From NCBI RefSeq assembly GCF_028198165.1, contig NZ_CP116339.1:1743001-1807000 (forward strand): DNA of 64,000 bases, in the 5' to 3' direction. The notes under the pieces were generated by a model. It did no database searches and was not told the DNA's origin. It saw only the letters and a list, made by a program, of their open reading frames with translations. This document shows, one piece after another, positions 24,940 to 33,929 of the stretch (the stretch's first letter is position 1; each line of letters opens with the position of its first letter). This stretch comes from Pseudoxanthomonas sp. JBR18. GTDB taxonomy: Bacteria > Pseudomonadota > Gammaproteobacteria > Xanthomonadales > Xanthomonadaceae. The position numbers and the translations under genes were made by a program.

Positions 24940-25038
24940 TTACTTGTTCTTCTTTTCAGCCTTGGCCGCGCGCTTTTCCTTCAGCGTCTTGGTCGGCTCT
25001 TTCTTCTGGGTCTTCTTCTGGTCCATTCCCTTGCTCAT
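24940..25038 (-). CDS. Small lysine-rich protein (32 residues)
   Basis: A 32-residue, very basic protein (begins MSKGMDQKKTQKKEPTK and ends EKKNK), about 40 percent lysine by count. It has an ATG behind a GAGG ribosome binding site and a strong terminator 45-80 bases downstream, so it is a self-contained transcription unit. Similar tiny Lys-rich proteins occur in many Gammaproteobacteria and are uncharacterised. The charge suggests binding to nucleic acid or the ribosome, but that is inference. Confidence 0.78.
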   Translation of the reverse strand: MSKGMDQKKTQKKEPTKTLKEKRAAKAEKKNK

Positions 25039-25383
25039 GACACCCTCACGTTCAGCGGTTGGATCGGTCTGGCATCGCCAGGGGCCTGGCGTGCGCGGCT
25101 AATGTACGCCTGGTGCGGTGCGTGGTGTCAGGGCCAACGCGGGCGCTGGATTTTCGTTGGCCATCCAGTCATGCATGGCCTGCGCGGGGTCGCATCCCAC
25201 GGTCAGAACAACGGGCTGGTACGCCTGGGTCGCCGTCCTCCGCGCGCCGCCTGAGGTCCGGGCGTGGACCATCGCGGCCGCCTTTGAACGATCTGCAAGC
25301 AAGGGCGGCAGGTTGAGCTGGCCCCCTGCAAGGGTGCTAGCGTTGCGCCGGGCCGGCCGCGCGATGGGGTGGGGGAGCGAGCA
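25039..25383. other. Divergent intergenic region
   Basis: About 345 bases between the small basic protein gene and the DUF2306 gene. No gene, repeat or operator was recognised. Confidence 0.4.
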
Positions 25384-26061
25384 ATGACACACCGAGTCGA
25401 AGCGCAGGCGCGCCGCGCACGTGGCGGGGCGAGCGTCACCGGCATGGCCGGCGTTCTGCTCTGGCTGGGCCTGGCCGTTGTCGGCGGCAGCTTCCTGCAT
25501 GCGGCATATGGGAAATACGCCTCGCTGGCGTCGCCGGCGTATGCGATGTTCGTGGCGCGGCATGGATGGCTGTGGTGCCACCTGGCCGGGGGGAGCGTGG
25601 GCGTGGTGCTGGGACTGGTGCAGCTGCTGACCCAGCGCTGGCCGCGGCTGTGGCGTGTGCACCGCGTGTCGGGTCGCGTGTACTTCGCCGCGATGCTGGT
25701 GGCCATGGTCGGCGCGATCGGCCTGATTGCGACCTCGCCGGCACCGATGGGCATCCGCGTGGCTTTCAGCGCGACCTTGCTGGCGTGGCTGGTCACCGGC
25801 GGTGCGGGCCTGGTGGCCATCCTGCGTCGCGACGTGGCGGCGCACCGGCGCTGGATGCTGCGCGCGTATCTGGTGACGCTGGCCCCGGCCGTGTTCCGGC
25901 TGGCGCTTGCGGGCGTGGTGGCGCAGGGTATCGCGCCATCGCCGAGCCTGATCGCGTGGATGCTGTGGGGCAGCTGGGCCGTGCCGTTGCTGGTCTATCA
26001 GGCCGGAAAGTGGGCGACCGGCAGCACTGTCCGGCGGGACGCGCGCACCGCTGCCGCCTGA
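25384..26061 (+). CDS. DUF2306-type membrane protein
   Basis: A 225-residue inner-membrane protein with about six hydrophobic segments. The order (AGVLLWLGLAVVGGSFLHAAYG, then RHGWLWCHLAGGSVGVVLGLVQL, then WRVHRVSGRVYFAAMLV, then HRRWMLRAYLVTLAPAVFRL) matches DUF2306, a family with conserved His and Arg in helices that resembles heme-b membrane proteins. The H-x-x-x-G and HRxSGRxY and HRRWM motifs are typical. The ATG at 25384 follows GGGGAG. The function is unknown. Confidence 0.8.
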   Translation: MTHRVEAQARRARGGASVTGMAGVLLWLGLAVVGGSFLHAAYGKYASLASPAYAMFVARHGWLWCHLAGGSVGVVLGLVQLLTQRWPRLWRVHRVSGRVYFAAMLVAMVGAIGLIATSPAPMGIRVAFSATLLAWLVTGGAGLVAILRRDVAAHRRWMLRAYLVTLAPAVFRLALAGVVAQGIAPSPSLIAWMLWGSWAVPLLVYQAGKWATGSTVRRDARTAAA

Positions 26062-26136
26062 GGCCGTCCGGAGCGCAGGGCGCGGCAAGTGCCGAGGCTG
26101 TAGTGTCCAGACAGCGCGACTAGGTTGCCGAATCGA

Positions 26137-27072
26137 TCATCGGGAAGCGCCTGGCTTCGCGGGCGCTTCATTCCCGATATCCCGATCGAGCAGGCAGTCG
26201 ATAAAGGCACGCAGCGCCGGCCGCATGTAGTGCCGGCTCGAGTAGTAGAGGAACAGGCCGGGGACCGTCGGCGACCAGTCGGCCAGGACGCGCCTGAGGC
26301 GTCCGTCCTGCAGTGCTTCGGCGATGTCCGCGTCGTTGTACGCATACAGGATGCCCAGTCCCTGCAGCGCGGCGGGCACGATGATGTCCTGATGGTTGGA
26401 GATCACCTGTCCCTCGCCGAAGAACTCGATGGCCTTGTCCTTTTTCTTGAAGGTCCAGCCGGCGACCTTGCCGCTGCCGGGGAAGCGCCAGTTGATGCAG
26501 GCATGGCGGCTCAGGTCCGCTGGCGTCCTGGGCTCGCCATGCCGGGCCAGGTAGTCGGGCGAAGCGACAGCGAGCAGTTCGAAGTCCGGCGTCAGCCGGA
26601 CCGCCACCATGTCCTTCTGCAGTCGGCCGCCGACGCGGATGCCGGCATCGAAGCCTTCTCCGGCGATGTCGCTCAGGCCATCGTCGATGACGATGTCGAG
26701 CACGACATCGGGGTTGGCCTGCGCGAAACGCCCCAGCCGCGGCGCGAGCACGCGCTTTGCCGCCATGCTCAGCGTGTTGATGCGCAGGGTGCCTGCCACG
26801 CGTGCGCGCGTGCCCACCGCCTGCGCCACGGCCTGGTCCATGTCACGAAGCAGGGGGGCCATGCGCTCATGCAGCCGTCGGCCGGGCTCGGTCGGTGAAA
26901 CGCTGCGGGTGGTGCGATTCAACAGGCGCACGCCGAGCCGGGCTTCCAGCTGACGGATGATCTGGCTGAGCGCGGAGCGCGACAGCCCCAGGTGATCGGC
27001 GGCACGGGCGAAGCTGGCCCGGTCGACGACGGCCACGAAGGCCTTGAGTTCCGCAAACTCCGAGCCGCGCAT
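26137..27072 (-). CDS. LysR family transcriptional regulator
   Basis: A 311-residue LysR regulator of the DmlR-like branch. The HTH is FAELKAFVAVVDRASFARAADHLGLSRSALSQIIRQLEARLGVRLLNRTTRS (about residues 5-56). The effector domain has LRINTLSMAA and LDIVIDDGLSDIAGEGFDAGIRVGG. It is divergent from the SnoaL-SDR operon at 27173, and a textbook LysR box lies between. Confidence 0.9.
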   Translation of the reverse strand: MRGSEFAELKAFVAVVDRASFARAADHLGLSRSALSQIIRQLEARLGVRLLNRTTRSVSPTEPGRRLHERMAPLLRDMDQAVAQAVGTRARVAGTLRINTLSMAAKRVLAPRLGRFAQANPDVVLDIVIDDGLSDIAGEGFDAGIRVGGRLQKDMVAVRLTPDFELLAVASPDYLARHGEPRTPADLSRHACINWRFPGSGKVAGWTFKKKDKAIEFFGEGQVISNHQDIIVPAALQGLGILYAYNDADIAEALQDGRLRRVLADWSPTVPGLFLYYSSRHYMRPALRAFIDCLLDRDIGNEAPAKPGASR

Positions 27073-27092
27073 TGTGCACTGATTCCTACATA

Positions 27093-27111
27093 GCCTGATC
27101 AGATCATAGGC
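27093..27111. promoter_or_regulatory. LysR-type T-N11-A operator
   Basis: GCCT (27093-27096), 11 bases, AGGC (27108-27111): an exact T-N11-A dyad in the middle of the 100-base gap between the divergent LysR and SnoaL-like genes. Confidence 0.7.
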
Positions 27112-27172
27112 GATTCTCTAACCTCGCCAAGCGGATCAATCTTGCGTTGCACACCCAAACTGGAGCATCGCA

Positions 27173-27499
27173 ATGAAAGATCTGGAGCTGCCCGAGCCGA
27201 TCTCGGCCTACTTCGAAGCCGACCGCCAAGATGGCCAGGCGGTGGCCCGCTGCTTCACCAAGACCGGCGTCGTCCTCGACGAGGGCAGCACGCACGCCGG
27301 CGCGGCCGCGATCGAGACCTGGAAGAACGCGGCGTCCGCCAAGTACACCTACACCGCCAGGCCCCACACGCTGGAGGTCCAGGCGGGGCGCTACATCGTC
27401 ACCAGCCAGGTGTCGGGAAACTTCCCGGGCAGCCCGCTGGACCTGCGCTACTCCTTCGTCCTGGAGCGCGGCAAGATCGCCTCGCTGGAGGTGGCGTGA
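27173..27499 (+). CDS. SnoaL-like / NTF2-fold protein
   Basis: A 108-residue protein of the NTF2-like superfamily. The order matches the SnoaL-like polyketide-cyclase/ketosteroid-isomerase-like fold: PISAYFEADRQDGQAVARCFTKTGVVLDEGSTHAG near the start, an AIETWKNA helix, and beta strands through YIVTSQVSGNFPGSPLDLRYSFVLERGKIASLEVA. These proteins are isomerases, dehydratases or binding proteins. Its TGA overlaps the ATG of the next SDR (TGATG), so they are translationally coupled and probably act on the same compound. Confidence 0.82.
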   Translation: MKDLELPEPISAYFEADRQDGQAVARCFTKTGVVLDEGSTHAGAAAIETWKNAASAKYTYTARPHTLEVQAGRYIVTSQVSGNFPGSPLDLRYSFVLERGKIASLEVA

Positions 27500-28281
27500 T
27501 GCACTTCGACCTCCAACTGGCAGGCAAGCGCATCGTCGTCACCGGCGGCACGCGCGGCGTCGGGGCGGCAGTGGTTGAACTGCTGTCCCAGCTCGATGCA
27601 CGGGTCGTGGCGATGGCGCGCTCGATGCCGAAGACGCCTGTCGAAGGCGTCCACTACGTGGCCGCCAACCTGGCGTCGGCCGACGGCGTCCATCAAGCGG
27701 TCGAGGCGGCGCGGGAACGGCTCGGCGGCGTCGACATCCTGATCAACGTGGTGGGCGGTTCTTCGGCGCCCGCGGGAGGCTTCGCCAGGCTGGACGATGC
27801 GCAATGGGCCACGGCGCTCGACTTGAACCTGATGTCGGCCGTGCGGATGGACCGCGCCTTGCTTCCGGCGATGCTGGCGCAGGGATCCGGCGTGATCCTG
27901 CATGTGACCTCGATCCAACGCATGCTGCCGCTGCATGACGCCACGATCGCCTATGCCGCGGCGAAGGCGGCGCTGTCCACCTACAGCAAGGCGCTGTCCA
28001 AGGAAGTGACCTCCCAGGGTGTGCGCGTGGTCCGCGTCTCGCCGGGCTGGGTGGAGACGGAAGCGGCGGTCGATTTCCTCGGCGCCATCGCGGCCAATGC
28101 GGGCACCGATTACGAAGGCGCCAAGCAGAAGGTCATGGAGGCGCTGGGTGGGATTCCGTTGGGGCGTCCGGCCAAGCCGAGCGAAGTGGCCGATCTCATC
28201 GCCTTCCTGGTGTCGCCCCGCGCCGAGTCCATCTCCGGCGCCGAATACACGATCGATGGCGGGACCGTGCCGACGACGTAA
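27499..28281 (+). CDS. Short-chain dehydrogenase/reductase
   Basis: A 260-residue SDR: TGGTRGVG (residues about 15-22), INVVGGSS in place of the usual NNAG, the catalytic YAAAK (Tyr-x-x-x-Lys), VSPGWVETEA, and the typical end ISGAEYTIDGGTVPTT. It is cotranscribed with the SnoaL-like gene (TGATG overlap) and probably under the divergent LysR. The sequence VVGG at the NNAG position is a feature of one SDR subgroup. The substrate is unknown. Confidence 0.88.
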   Translation: MHFDLQLAGKRIVVTGGTRGVGAAVVELLSQLDARVVAMARSMPKTPVEGVHYVAANLASADGVHQAVEAARERLGGVDILINVVGGSSAPAGGFARLDDAQWATALDLNLMSAVRMDRALLPAMLAQGSGVILHVTSIQRMLPLHDATIAYAAAKAALSTYSKALSKEVTSQGVRVVRVSPGWVETEAAVDFLGAIAANAGTDYEGAKQKVMEALGGIPLGRPAKPSEVADLIAFLVSPRAESISGAEYTIDGGTVPTT

Positions 28282-28394
28282 ACGCCCGATCGGCACTCGC
28301 GGCACCGTGGCGTCGCGCGCCTCGCGGGCAGGCGCCTTGCTGCACCGCCCACCGACGTTGGGCGGCTTTCCGTTCGCAGTCGATCAGTCCGGGG

Positions 28395-29006
28395 TCACCG
28401 CTGATCGTCCTCGCGCACCGGCCTGTCCGAGGCATCGATGCCGGCGATCAGGAGGTCGACCATGGCCCTTGCCGCCTGCTGACCGTTCGGCCCGGCATTG
28501 ACGTTGGCCACGCCGGCCAGCGCGCGAAGCAGATCCAGTGGCTCCAGGCCGAGCCGGATCGGACGGTGCTCGGCGAGTCCGTCGACCAAGCGGCGCACGG
28601 CCTGCTTGAGCTTCAGGCTCGACGAGGCGTAGACCTCGGAGGCCTGGCCGTCCATGGAACTCAGCACTTCACGCATCCCTTGCTTGGCGGCGAGGTAATC
28701 CACGAACAGCAGCAACCATTCGCGCAGCGCCGTGATCGGTGGGTGGGCTGCGGCCAGGCGCTCGGCCGCGGCAAGGAGATGCTCCAACTCGTTCTGGTAG
28801 ACCGCCAGCACGAGCGCGTCGCGATTGGGAAAGTGGCGGTACAGCGTTCCCGGACCGACCCCGGCGCTGCGGGCGATTTCGTCCAGGCTCGCGTCCGACC
28901 CCTTCTCGGCAAACGCCGCCTTGGCTGTCTCCAGCAGGCGGAGACGATTGCGTTCCGCGTCGGCCCGCGGCTTGCGTCCGGGGGGCTTCGCGCCGGCTTT
29001 GGTCAT
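28395..29006 (-). CDS. TetR family transcriptional regulator
   Basis: A 203-residue TetR repressor. The N-terminal HTH is ERNRLRLLETAKAAFAEKGSDASLDEIARSAGVGPGTLYRHFPNRDALVLAVYQNE (residues about 16-71), followed by an all-helical ligand domain of the AefR/SMU-like kind. The start is ATG 29006. A perfect 7-bp inverted repeat at 29029-29045 directly upstream is the likely operator shared with the divergent SDR at 29138. Confidence 0.92.
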   Translation of the reverse strand: MTKAGAKPPGRKPRADAERNRLRLLETAKAAFAEKGSDASLDEIARSAGVGPGTLYRHFPNRDALVLAVYQNELEHLLAAAERLAAAHPPITALREWLLLFVDYLAAKQGMREVLSSMDGQASEVYASSSLKLKQAVRRLVDGLAEHRPIRLGLEPLDLLRALAGVANVNAGPNGQQAARAMVDLLIAGIDASDRPVREDDQR

Positions 29007-29028
29007 TCCAGTCGTTACCTCTTGATAA

Positions 29029-29045
29029 GCGGAGAGCGTCTCCGC
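29029..29045. promoter_or_regulatory. TetR operator candidate
   Basis: A perfect inverted repeat GCGGAGA-GCG-TCTCCGC lies 22 bases upstream of the tetR start. A second half-site pair, CTCCG...CGGAG, follows within 20 bases, in an AT-rich gap containing ATAATAAA. Confidence 0.75.
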
Positions 29046-29137
29046 ATAATAAACGGAGAGCACTTCCTTTTAATTCCAGCGTCGGGCTCATGGTAGCCGC
29101 TGGCGCGCTCGCCCCGTCACCCACCGAGGAACCCACC

Positions 29138-30106
29138 ATGTCCAATGCATTCGGATCCAAATCCACCACGGACGATGTCCTGGCCGGAATGGATCTCAGC
29201 GGCAAGCGCGTCCTGGTCACAGGCGTGTCGGCCGGCCTGGGCGTCGAAACCGCCCGCGCCCTGGTCGCCCACGGTGCCCACGTGGTTGGCGCGGCGAGGA
29301 ATCTCGCCAAGGCGAAAGAAGCCACGGCCGGCATCCACGCCCAGGCGGCGAATGGCGGGCAATTGGACCTGATCGAGCTTGACCTGGCTTCGCTGCAGAG
29401 CGTGCGGAGCTGCGCCGATGCGCTGCTGGCCGATGGCCGCCCCTTCGATGTCGTCATCGCCAACGCCGGGGTGATGCGCACGCCATTCGGTCACACCGCC
29501 GATGGTTTCGAAACGCAGTTCGGCACCAACCACCTGGGCCACTTCGTGCTGGTCAACCGGATCGCCTCGCTGATCGCGCCAGGTGGGCGCCTGATCTGCC
29601 TGTCGTCCGCCGGGCATCGCTACTCGGACGTGGATCTGGACGATCCGAACTTCGAACGGACCCCCTACGATCCGAGCGCGGCCTACGGCCGCTCCAAGAC
29701 CGCCAACATCCTGTTTGCCGTCGAGTTCGATCGCCGTCACAACGCACAAGGCGTCCGCGCAGCCGCCGTGCACCCGGGCGGCATCATGACCGAGCTCGGT
29801 CGCCACCTGGCACCCGGCGAACTTGAAGCGACGGTGGAGAAGATCAACGCGCAGTCCGCGGCCGAAGGCCATCCCCCGTTCGAGTTCAAGTCCATCCCGC
29901 AGGGGGCCGCCACCTCGGTCTGGGCCGCTTTCGTTGCCAACGCGGACGACATCGGCGGGCGATACACCGAGGACTGCCAGGTGTCGTCGGTCACCGACGG
30001 ACTGATCACGCCCGGCACCCCTGGCGTCCGCTCCTACGCACTGGACCCGGAGCGGGCACAGGCACTGTGGGCACTGAGCGAAAAGCTGGTGGGCGAACGT
30101 TTCTGA
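29138..30106 (+). CDS. SDR oxidoreductase of the retinol-dehydrogenase-like type
   Basis: A 322-residue SDR, longer than the others here. TGVSAGLG lies near residues 28-35, NAGVMRTPFGHT near 110 and the FGTNHLGHFVLVN segment near 130. SSAGHRYS and the catalytic YGRSK follow, then AVHPGGIMTELGRHL. These are marks of the WW-oxidoreductase/retinol-dehydrogenase-like branch. The C-terminal YTEDCQV...GV-SYALDPERAQALWALSEKLVGERF is typical. It is divergent from tetR with an operator between, so inducible expression is likely. The ATG at 29138 follows GAGGAA. Confidence 0.9.
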   Translation: MSNAFGSKSTTDDVLAGMDLSGKRVLVTGVSAGLGVETARALVAHGAHVVGAARNLAKAKEATAGIHAQAANGGQLDLIELDLASLQSVRSCADALLADGRPFDVVIANAGVMRTPFGHTADGFETQFGTNHLGHFVLVNRIASLIAPGGRLICLSSAGHRYSDVDLDDPNFERTPYDPSAAYGRSKTANILFAVEFDRRHNAQGVRAAAVHPGGIMTELGRHLAPGELEATVEKINAQSAAEGHPPFEFKSIPQGAATSVWAAFVANADDIGGRYTEDCQVSSVTDGLITPGTPGVRSYALDPERAQALWALSEKLVGERF

Positions 30107-30454
30107 CGGCCCCAATGCGACGCAAGCACACGGATTCATCGGCCTCGGAGCCGTCGATGACTCCAGGTCGCGGGGGCGGGCGCCATGCCCCAGCGCCCGC
30201 GCGCCTGGGAAACTGACGGTATCCCGGGAAGTCCTTTCTCATTGCCGCGAAGCGATCCGCTCCCTTGAAAGTCGTTGCGCGTGGGTGTGCTGAATTCACG
30301 GCTACCATGTCGCGCGTGGCCGCGATGCCCGCCGCAGCCCGGTGCGCCCTTGGCGTCCGCGTCGGCAGGTCGAGGGGGATGCCGGCATCGGCATGACCTG
30401 CGGTTTAGGCCTCATGTCGTCGTGTTTGCATCGATGTTCGTCTTTCAGGGGTAG
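30107..30454. other. Intergenic region before the M61 peptidase gene
   Basis: About 350 bases with no supported gene. No repeat or terminator was recognised. Confidence 0.4.
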
Positions 30455-32389
30455 GTGGTGGATCCAAGAATTTGCCGGCTGTTGCGCCGGTCGATGTTGC
30501 TAAGCGGGTGCTGGTTGGTCACCGTGTGCGCCGCGCACGCGCAGCTGCCGCAACCACTGCCTGGTCCGCCTGCAATTCCCAGCCCGCGCGAGCAGCCGTT
30601 CGACGGCGTGATCACGCTGCAGGTCGATGCGACAGACACCGCGCACGCGCTGTTCAAGGTGCGCGAATCGATCCCGGTCTCCGCGTCCGGCCCGGCGGTG
30701 CTGCTGTATCCCCAGTGGGAGCCATCGAGCCACGCGCCGAGTATCTCCGCCGCGCAGCTGGCCGGCCTGGTCGTCCGCGCCGGCCAGCAGCGGCTGGAAT
30801 GGCGCCGCGATCCGCTGGATCCGCACGCGTTCCATGTGGCGGTACCGGACCACGTCGACCGGCTGGACCTGGAGTTTGCCTACGTCACGCGCGTCAGCGA
30901 TGGCCTCCTGCGCCCCGACTTCGTCAACGTGCAGTGGCAGCACATGCTGCTGTATCCGGCCGGGTGGTTTGCGCGGGACCTCCCGGTACGCGCCGGCATC
31001 ACCTTGCCGCCGGGGCTGCAGGTGGTCTCCTCACTGCAGGTCGAGGGACGCAGCGGCAACGCCTACACACTGGCGCAGACCACGCTGGAGCGGCTGACCG
31101 ACGCGCCCCTGTTCGGCAGCCGCCAGCTGCGCACGCTCGACCTGTCCACGCCGGATTCGCCCGGGCTGCACCTGGATCTGGTGTCGCGGGACCCGGCCGC
31201 GCTGCAGGTGTCCGATGAGCAGATCGCCGCACTGCATCGCCTGGTGGCGCAAACCTCGGCGGTGTTCGGCCGCGCGCCGTACCGGCACTTCGATGCGATC
31301 ACCCTCCTCGACGACGATGCCAGTTTCGGCGGAATCGAGCACGCCACGTCGGCGGAGATCTACCTGCCGGCCCACTACTTTTCCGACCCGGACGCGCAGC
31401 TGGGCCTGGCCGACATGTTCGGGCATGAGCACGTGCATGCGTGGAACGGCCGTGCCCACCAGCCGGCGGACCTGTGGACGCCCACGCCCAACACGCCGAT
31501 CCGCAACAGCCTGCTGTGGGTCTACGAGGGCCAGACCGAGTTCTGGGGCCGGGTCCTGGCCGCCAGAAGCGGCATGCGCAGCCGTCAGCAGGCGATCGAC
31601 AACCTCGCCCTCGTGGCCGCCGAGGTCGCCGCCAGCGACGGACGGGCCTGGAAGACGCTGCGCGATACCGTCAACGATCCGCTGTATGTCACCGGCGCAT
31701 CGACGGTGTGGCCGGAGTGGCAGCGCCGCAAGGACTACTACGGCGAGGGCGTGCTGCTGTGGCTCGATGTCGAGATGACGCTGCGCGCGCGCTCGCATGG
31801 CCGCTACGGCCTCGACGACTTCGCCAGGCGCTTCTTCGCCGCTCCCCAACCCGGAAGCGGCCCGGCGACCTACACCTTCGAGGATGTCTGCGCCGCGCTC
31901 GCCGCGCTGGTGCCGATGGACTGGGCCGGCTACCTCAACGCCCGCCTGGACGCGCATGACGCCATCGTGCTGCAGGGCCTGGCGCGCGGCGGCTGGGCGC
32001 TGGTCTACGAGGCCACGCCCACTGCGGCCTTCGCGCAGAGCGAGCGCGACCTGGGCGGCACCGACCTGCGCTATTCGATCGGCCTGGTCGTCGCCGATTC
32101 CGGCAAGCTGCGCTCGGTGGCGATGGACAGCCCCGGCTACAACGCCGGACTGGCCCCCGGCGCCGTGCTGACTTCGGTCAATGGCGCGACGTTCTCGCCT
32201 GCCGCACTGCGCGCGGCGGTGGCCAATTCCGCCCGACAGCCGGTTTCACTGGGCTACACCGTCGACGGTAAGGCCCTGCAGACCAGGCTCGACTATCACC
32301 AGGGCGCCCGCTATCCGCGCCTGGTGCGCATTCCCGGTAGCGAGGACCGGTTGTCCGCACTGCTCGCCCCGCGCCCGGCCGGCGGCTGA
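30455..32389 (+). CDS. Secreted M61 family metallopeptidase with PDZ domain
   Basis: A 644-residue exported peptidase of the glycyl-aminopeptidase family M61. A signal sequence (MLLSGCWLVTVCAAHAQ) is followed by an N-terminal beta domain and a gluzincin catalytic domain. The zinc site is HEHVHAWN (residues about 324-331), with the third ligand in WVYEGQTEFWG (about 357-367). A C-terminal PDZ domain carries the motif SPGYNAGLAPGAVLTSVNG (about 555-573). M61 proteases remove N-terminal Gly/Ala from peptides. The start is a GTG at 30455 or 30458, and ATG 30494 is possible. It is expressed alone. Confidence 0.88.
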   Translation: MVDPRICRLLRRSMLLSGCWLVTVCAAHAQLPQPLPGPPAIPSPREQPFDGVITLQVDATDTAHALFKVRESIPVSASGPAVLLYPQWEPSSHAPSISAAQLAGLVVRAGQQRLEWRRDPLDPHAFHVAVPDHVDRLDLEFAYVTRVSDGLLRPDFVNVQWQHMLLYPAGWFARDLPVRAGITLPPGLQVVSSLQVEGRSGNAYTLAQTTLERLTDAPLFGSRQLRTLDLSTPDSPGLHLDLVSRDPAALQVSDEQIAALHRLVAQTSAVFGRAPYRHFDAITLLDDDASFGGIEHATSAEIYLPAHYFSDPDAQLGLADMFGHEHVHAWNGRAHQPADLWTPTPNTPIRNSLLWVYEGQTEFWGRVLAARSGMRSRQQAIDNLALVAAEVAASDGRAWKTLRDTVNDPLYVTGASTVWPEWQRRKDYYGEGVLLWLDVEMTLRARSHGRYGLDDFARRFFAAPQPGSGPATYTFEDVCAALAALVPMDWAGYLNARLDAHDAIVLQGLARGGWALVYEATPTAAFAQSERDLGGTDLRYSIGLVVADSGKLRSVAMDSPGYNAGLAPGAVLTSVNGATFSPAALRAAVANSARQPVSLGYTVDGKALQTRLDYHQGARYPRLVRIPGSEDRLSALLAPRPAGG

Positions 32390-32602
32390 TGCATCAAGCC
32401 TGCGTGTTCGCCAGTGGAGCGACTGTGTGTGCTCACTGTCGCTGTGGCGCGCAGGGGATTTAATTTCCTCCGTACTTTATTGCACGTCCCTTTTATTGCA
32501 CGCAGATTGCCTGGCATTCGCCCCGCGCCCCGCTTTCAGGAAGCACGCAGGCGCACGCTGGCGGATTCAATCCAGCCTGGCCCCGTTTCCGGCGGTCACC
32601 CG

Positions 32603-33823
32603 CTAAGGCCGCCGTGCGTCCAAGGGTGGTGCGTATTGGGGGAAAGCAAAGTCGTTGACGATGGCTTGCTCGCGCCGTGCGGGGCTCGGTTTCAACAAGC
32701 GCTGCACCGGGCGGCTGGCCATCACCCGCAGGACAAGACGTGCCAACGCGCTGCCGAACGCGGTCCGCGGATGCATCCAGCGGATGCTCCGGGGGCTGAT
32801 GGCGCGTTGCGAGGCCTCCACATACGGGCGCAACAGCGCCTCATAGGACGTGAAGGCACGCGCGTGATCCGCGCCAGATCCGATCTCGCCCGCCAGAAGA
32901 TAGGCGCCCACCAGCGCCAGCGCGGTGCCCTCGCCGGTGAACGGGGTCGGACAATAGGCGGCATCGCCGAGCAGCACCACGCGTCCGCGGGACCAGTGCG
33001 ACGCCTGCACCTGACTCATCGGGCCAAAGTAGAAATCCCTTACGTCATCGAGTGCGGCGACGATGCGCTCGGCAAGCACGCCGCGGCCGTTCAGGGCCTC
33101 GGTCAGCAGCGCTCTCGCCGCGGACGTCCTGTCGCCCACGATATCGCTGCGTTCCCGTCGGAAGGTGACCAGCACGGTGGTCTCCTGCGCGTCACCGGGG
33201 CGCAGGAAGATCATCGTGCCCTTGCCCAACGTCGCGCAGGCCCAGTCATCGTCGTCCGGATGCCGCGGGATTTTGAAGAACGCCATGCAAGCGCCGAGAT
33301 AGCGGAACCGGGTCTCCTCGGCGAGGACCAGGCCGCGGGTGGATGAGCCGATCCCCTCGGCACAGATCACCAGCTCGAATTCCTCGACCTGGCCCCCGTC
33401 GAAGGTGACGCGCACGCCGTTCTCATGCTCGGACAGCGCACTGACACGCGTTCCGAACCGGTAGTCGCACCGCTCCCGCACCGCCTCGTATAACAGGTGC
33501 GCGAAATCGCCTCGCAGAATCTCGAAATCCGCGGTCAGTCCCGCGAAGGCGCCGCGGGGAAACGCCGCGAAGCGCCGGCCGGCCGCGTCGACAAAACGGA
33601 CCCCGCGCTCGCCGGTATTCCGGGCTTCGATCGCTTCGGCCAGGCCCATCCACTTCACCACCTGCTGGCCGGCGCCCTTGATGTCGACGTTCTGCCCGCC
33701 GTCGCGCAAGGCCAGCGCCTTCTCGGCGATCACGACGTGATGGCCGTACCGTTGAAGCCAGTACGCACATGCGGGCCCGGCGATGCCCCCGCCGCAGATC
33801 AGGATCTTCTTCGCGTTATTCAT
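32603..33823 (-). CDS. FAD-dependent monooxygenase
   Basis: A 406-residue class A flavoprotein monooxygenase. The N-terminal Rossmann motif GGGIAGPACAYWLQRYGHHVVIAEKA (about residues 9-34) binds the ADP part of FAD. GD in VVLLGDAAYCPTPFTGEGTALALVGAYLLA (about residue 290) is the second FAD motif. A DG-like segment (LVICAEGIGSSTRGLV) lies between. It probably hydroxylates an aromatic or polyketide-like substrate with NAD(P)H and O2. Its nearest relatives include TetX-like enzymes, but substrate cannot be inferred. The start is ATG 33823. An AraC regulator gene lies 107 bases upstream, in the same orientation, and may control it. Confidence 0.88.
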   Translation of the reverse strand: MNNAKKILICGGGIAGPACAYWLQRYGHHVVIAEKALALRDGGQNVDIKGAGQQVVKWMGLAEAIEARNTGERGVRFVDAAGRRFAAFPRGAFAGLTADFEILRGDFAHLLYEAVRERCDYRFGTRVSALSEHENGVRVTFDGGQVEEFELVICAEGIGSSTRGLVLAEETRFRYLGACMAFFKIPRHPDDDDWACATLGKGTMIFLRPGDAQETTVLVTFRRERSDIVGDRTSAARALLTEALNGRGVLAERIVAALDDVRDFYFGPMSQVQASHWSRGRVVLLGDAAYCPTPFTGEGTALALVGAYLLAGEIGSGADHARAFTSYEALLRPYVEASQRAISPRSIRWMHPRTAFGSALARLVLRVMASRPVQRLLKPSPARREQAIVNDFAFPQYAPPLDARRP

Positions 33824-33929
33824 GCCTACCCAGGCCCGCCGTGTGGGAGCACAGAGCCTAGGCCGGCGCGGCGGAAGAGGCATGGGGCCGGCCTGCCAAT
33901 CGGTATTGCGATCCCGCCACCCCGTCGCG

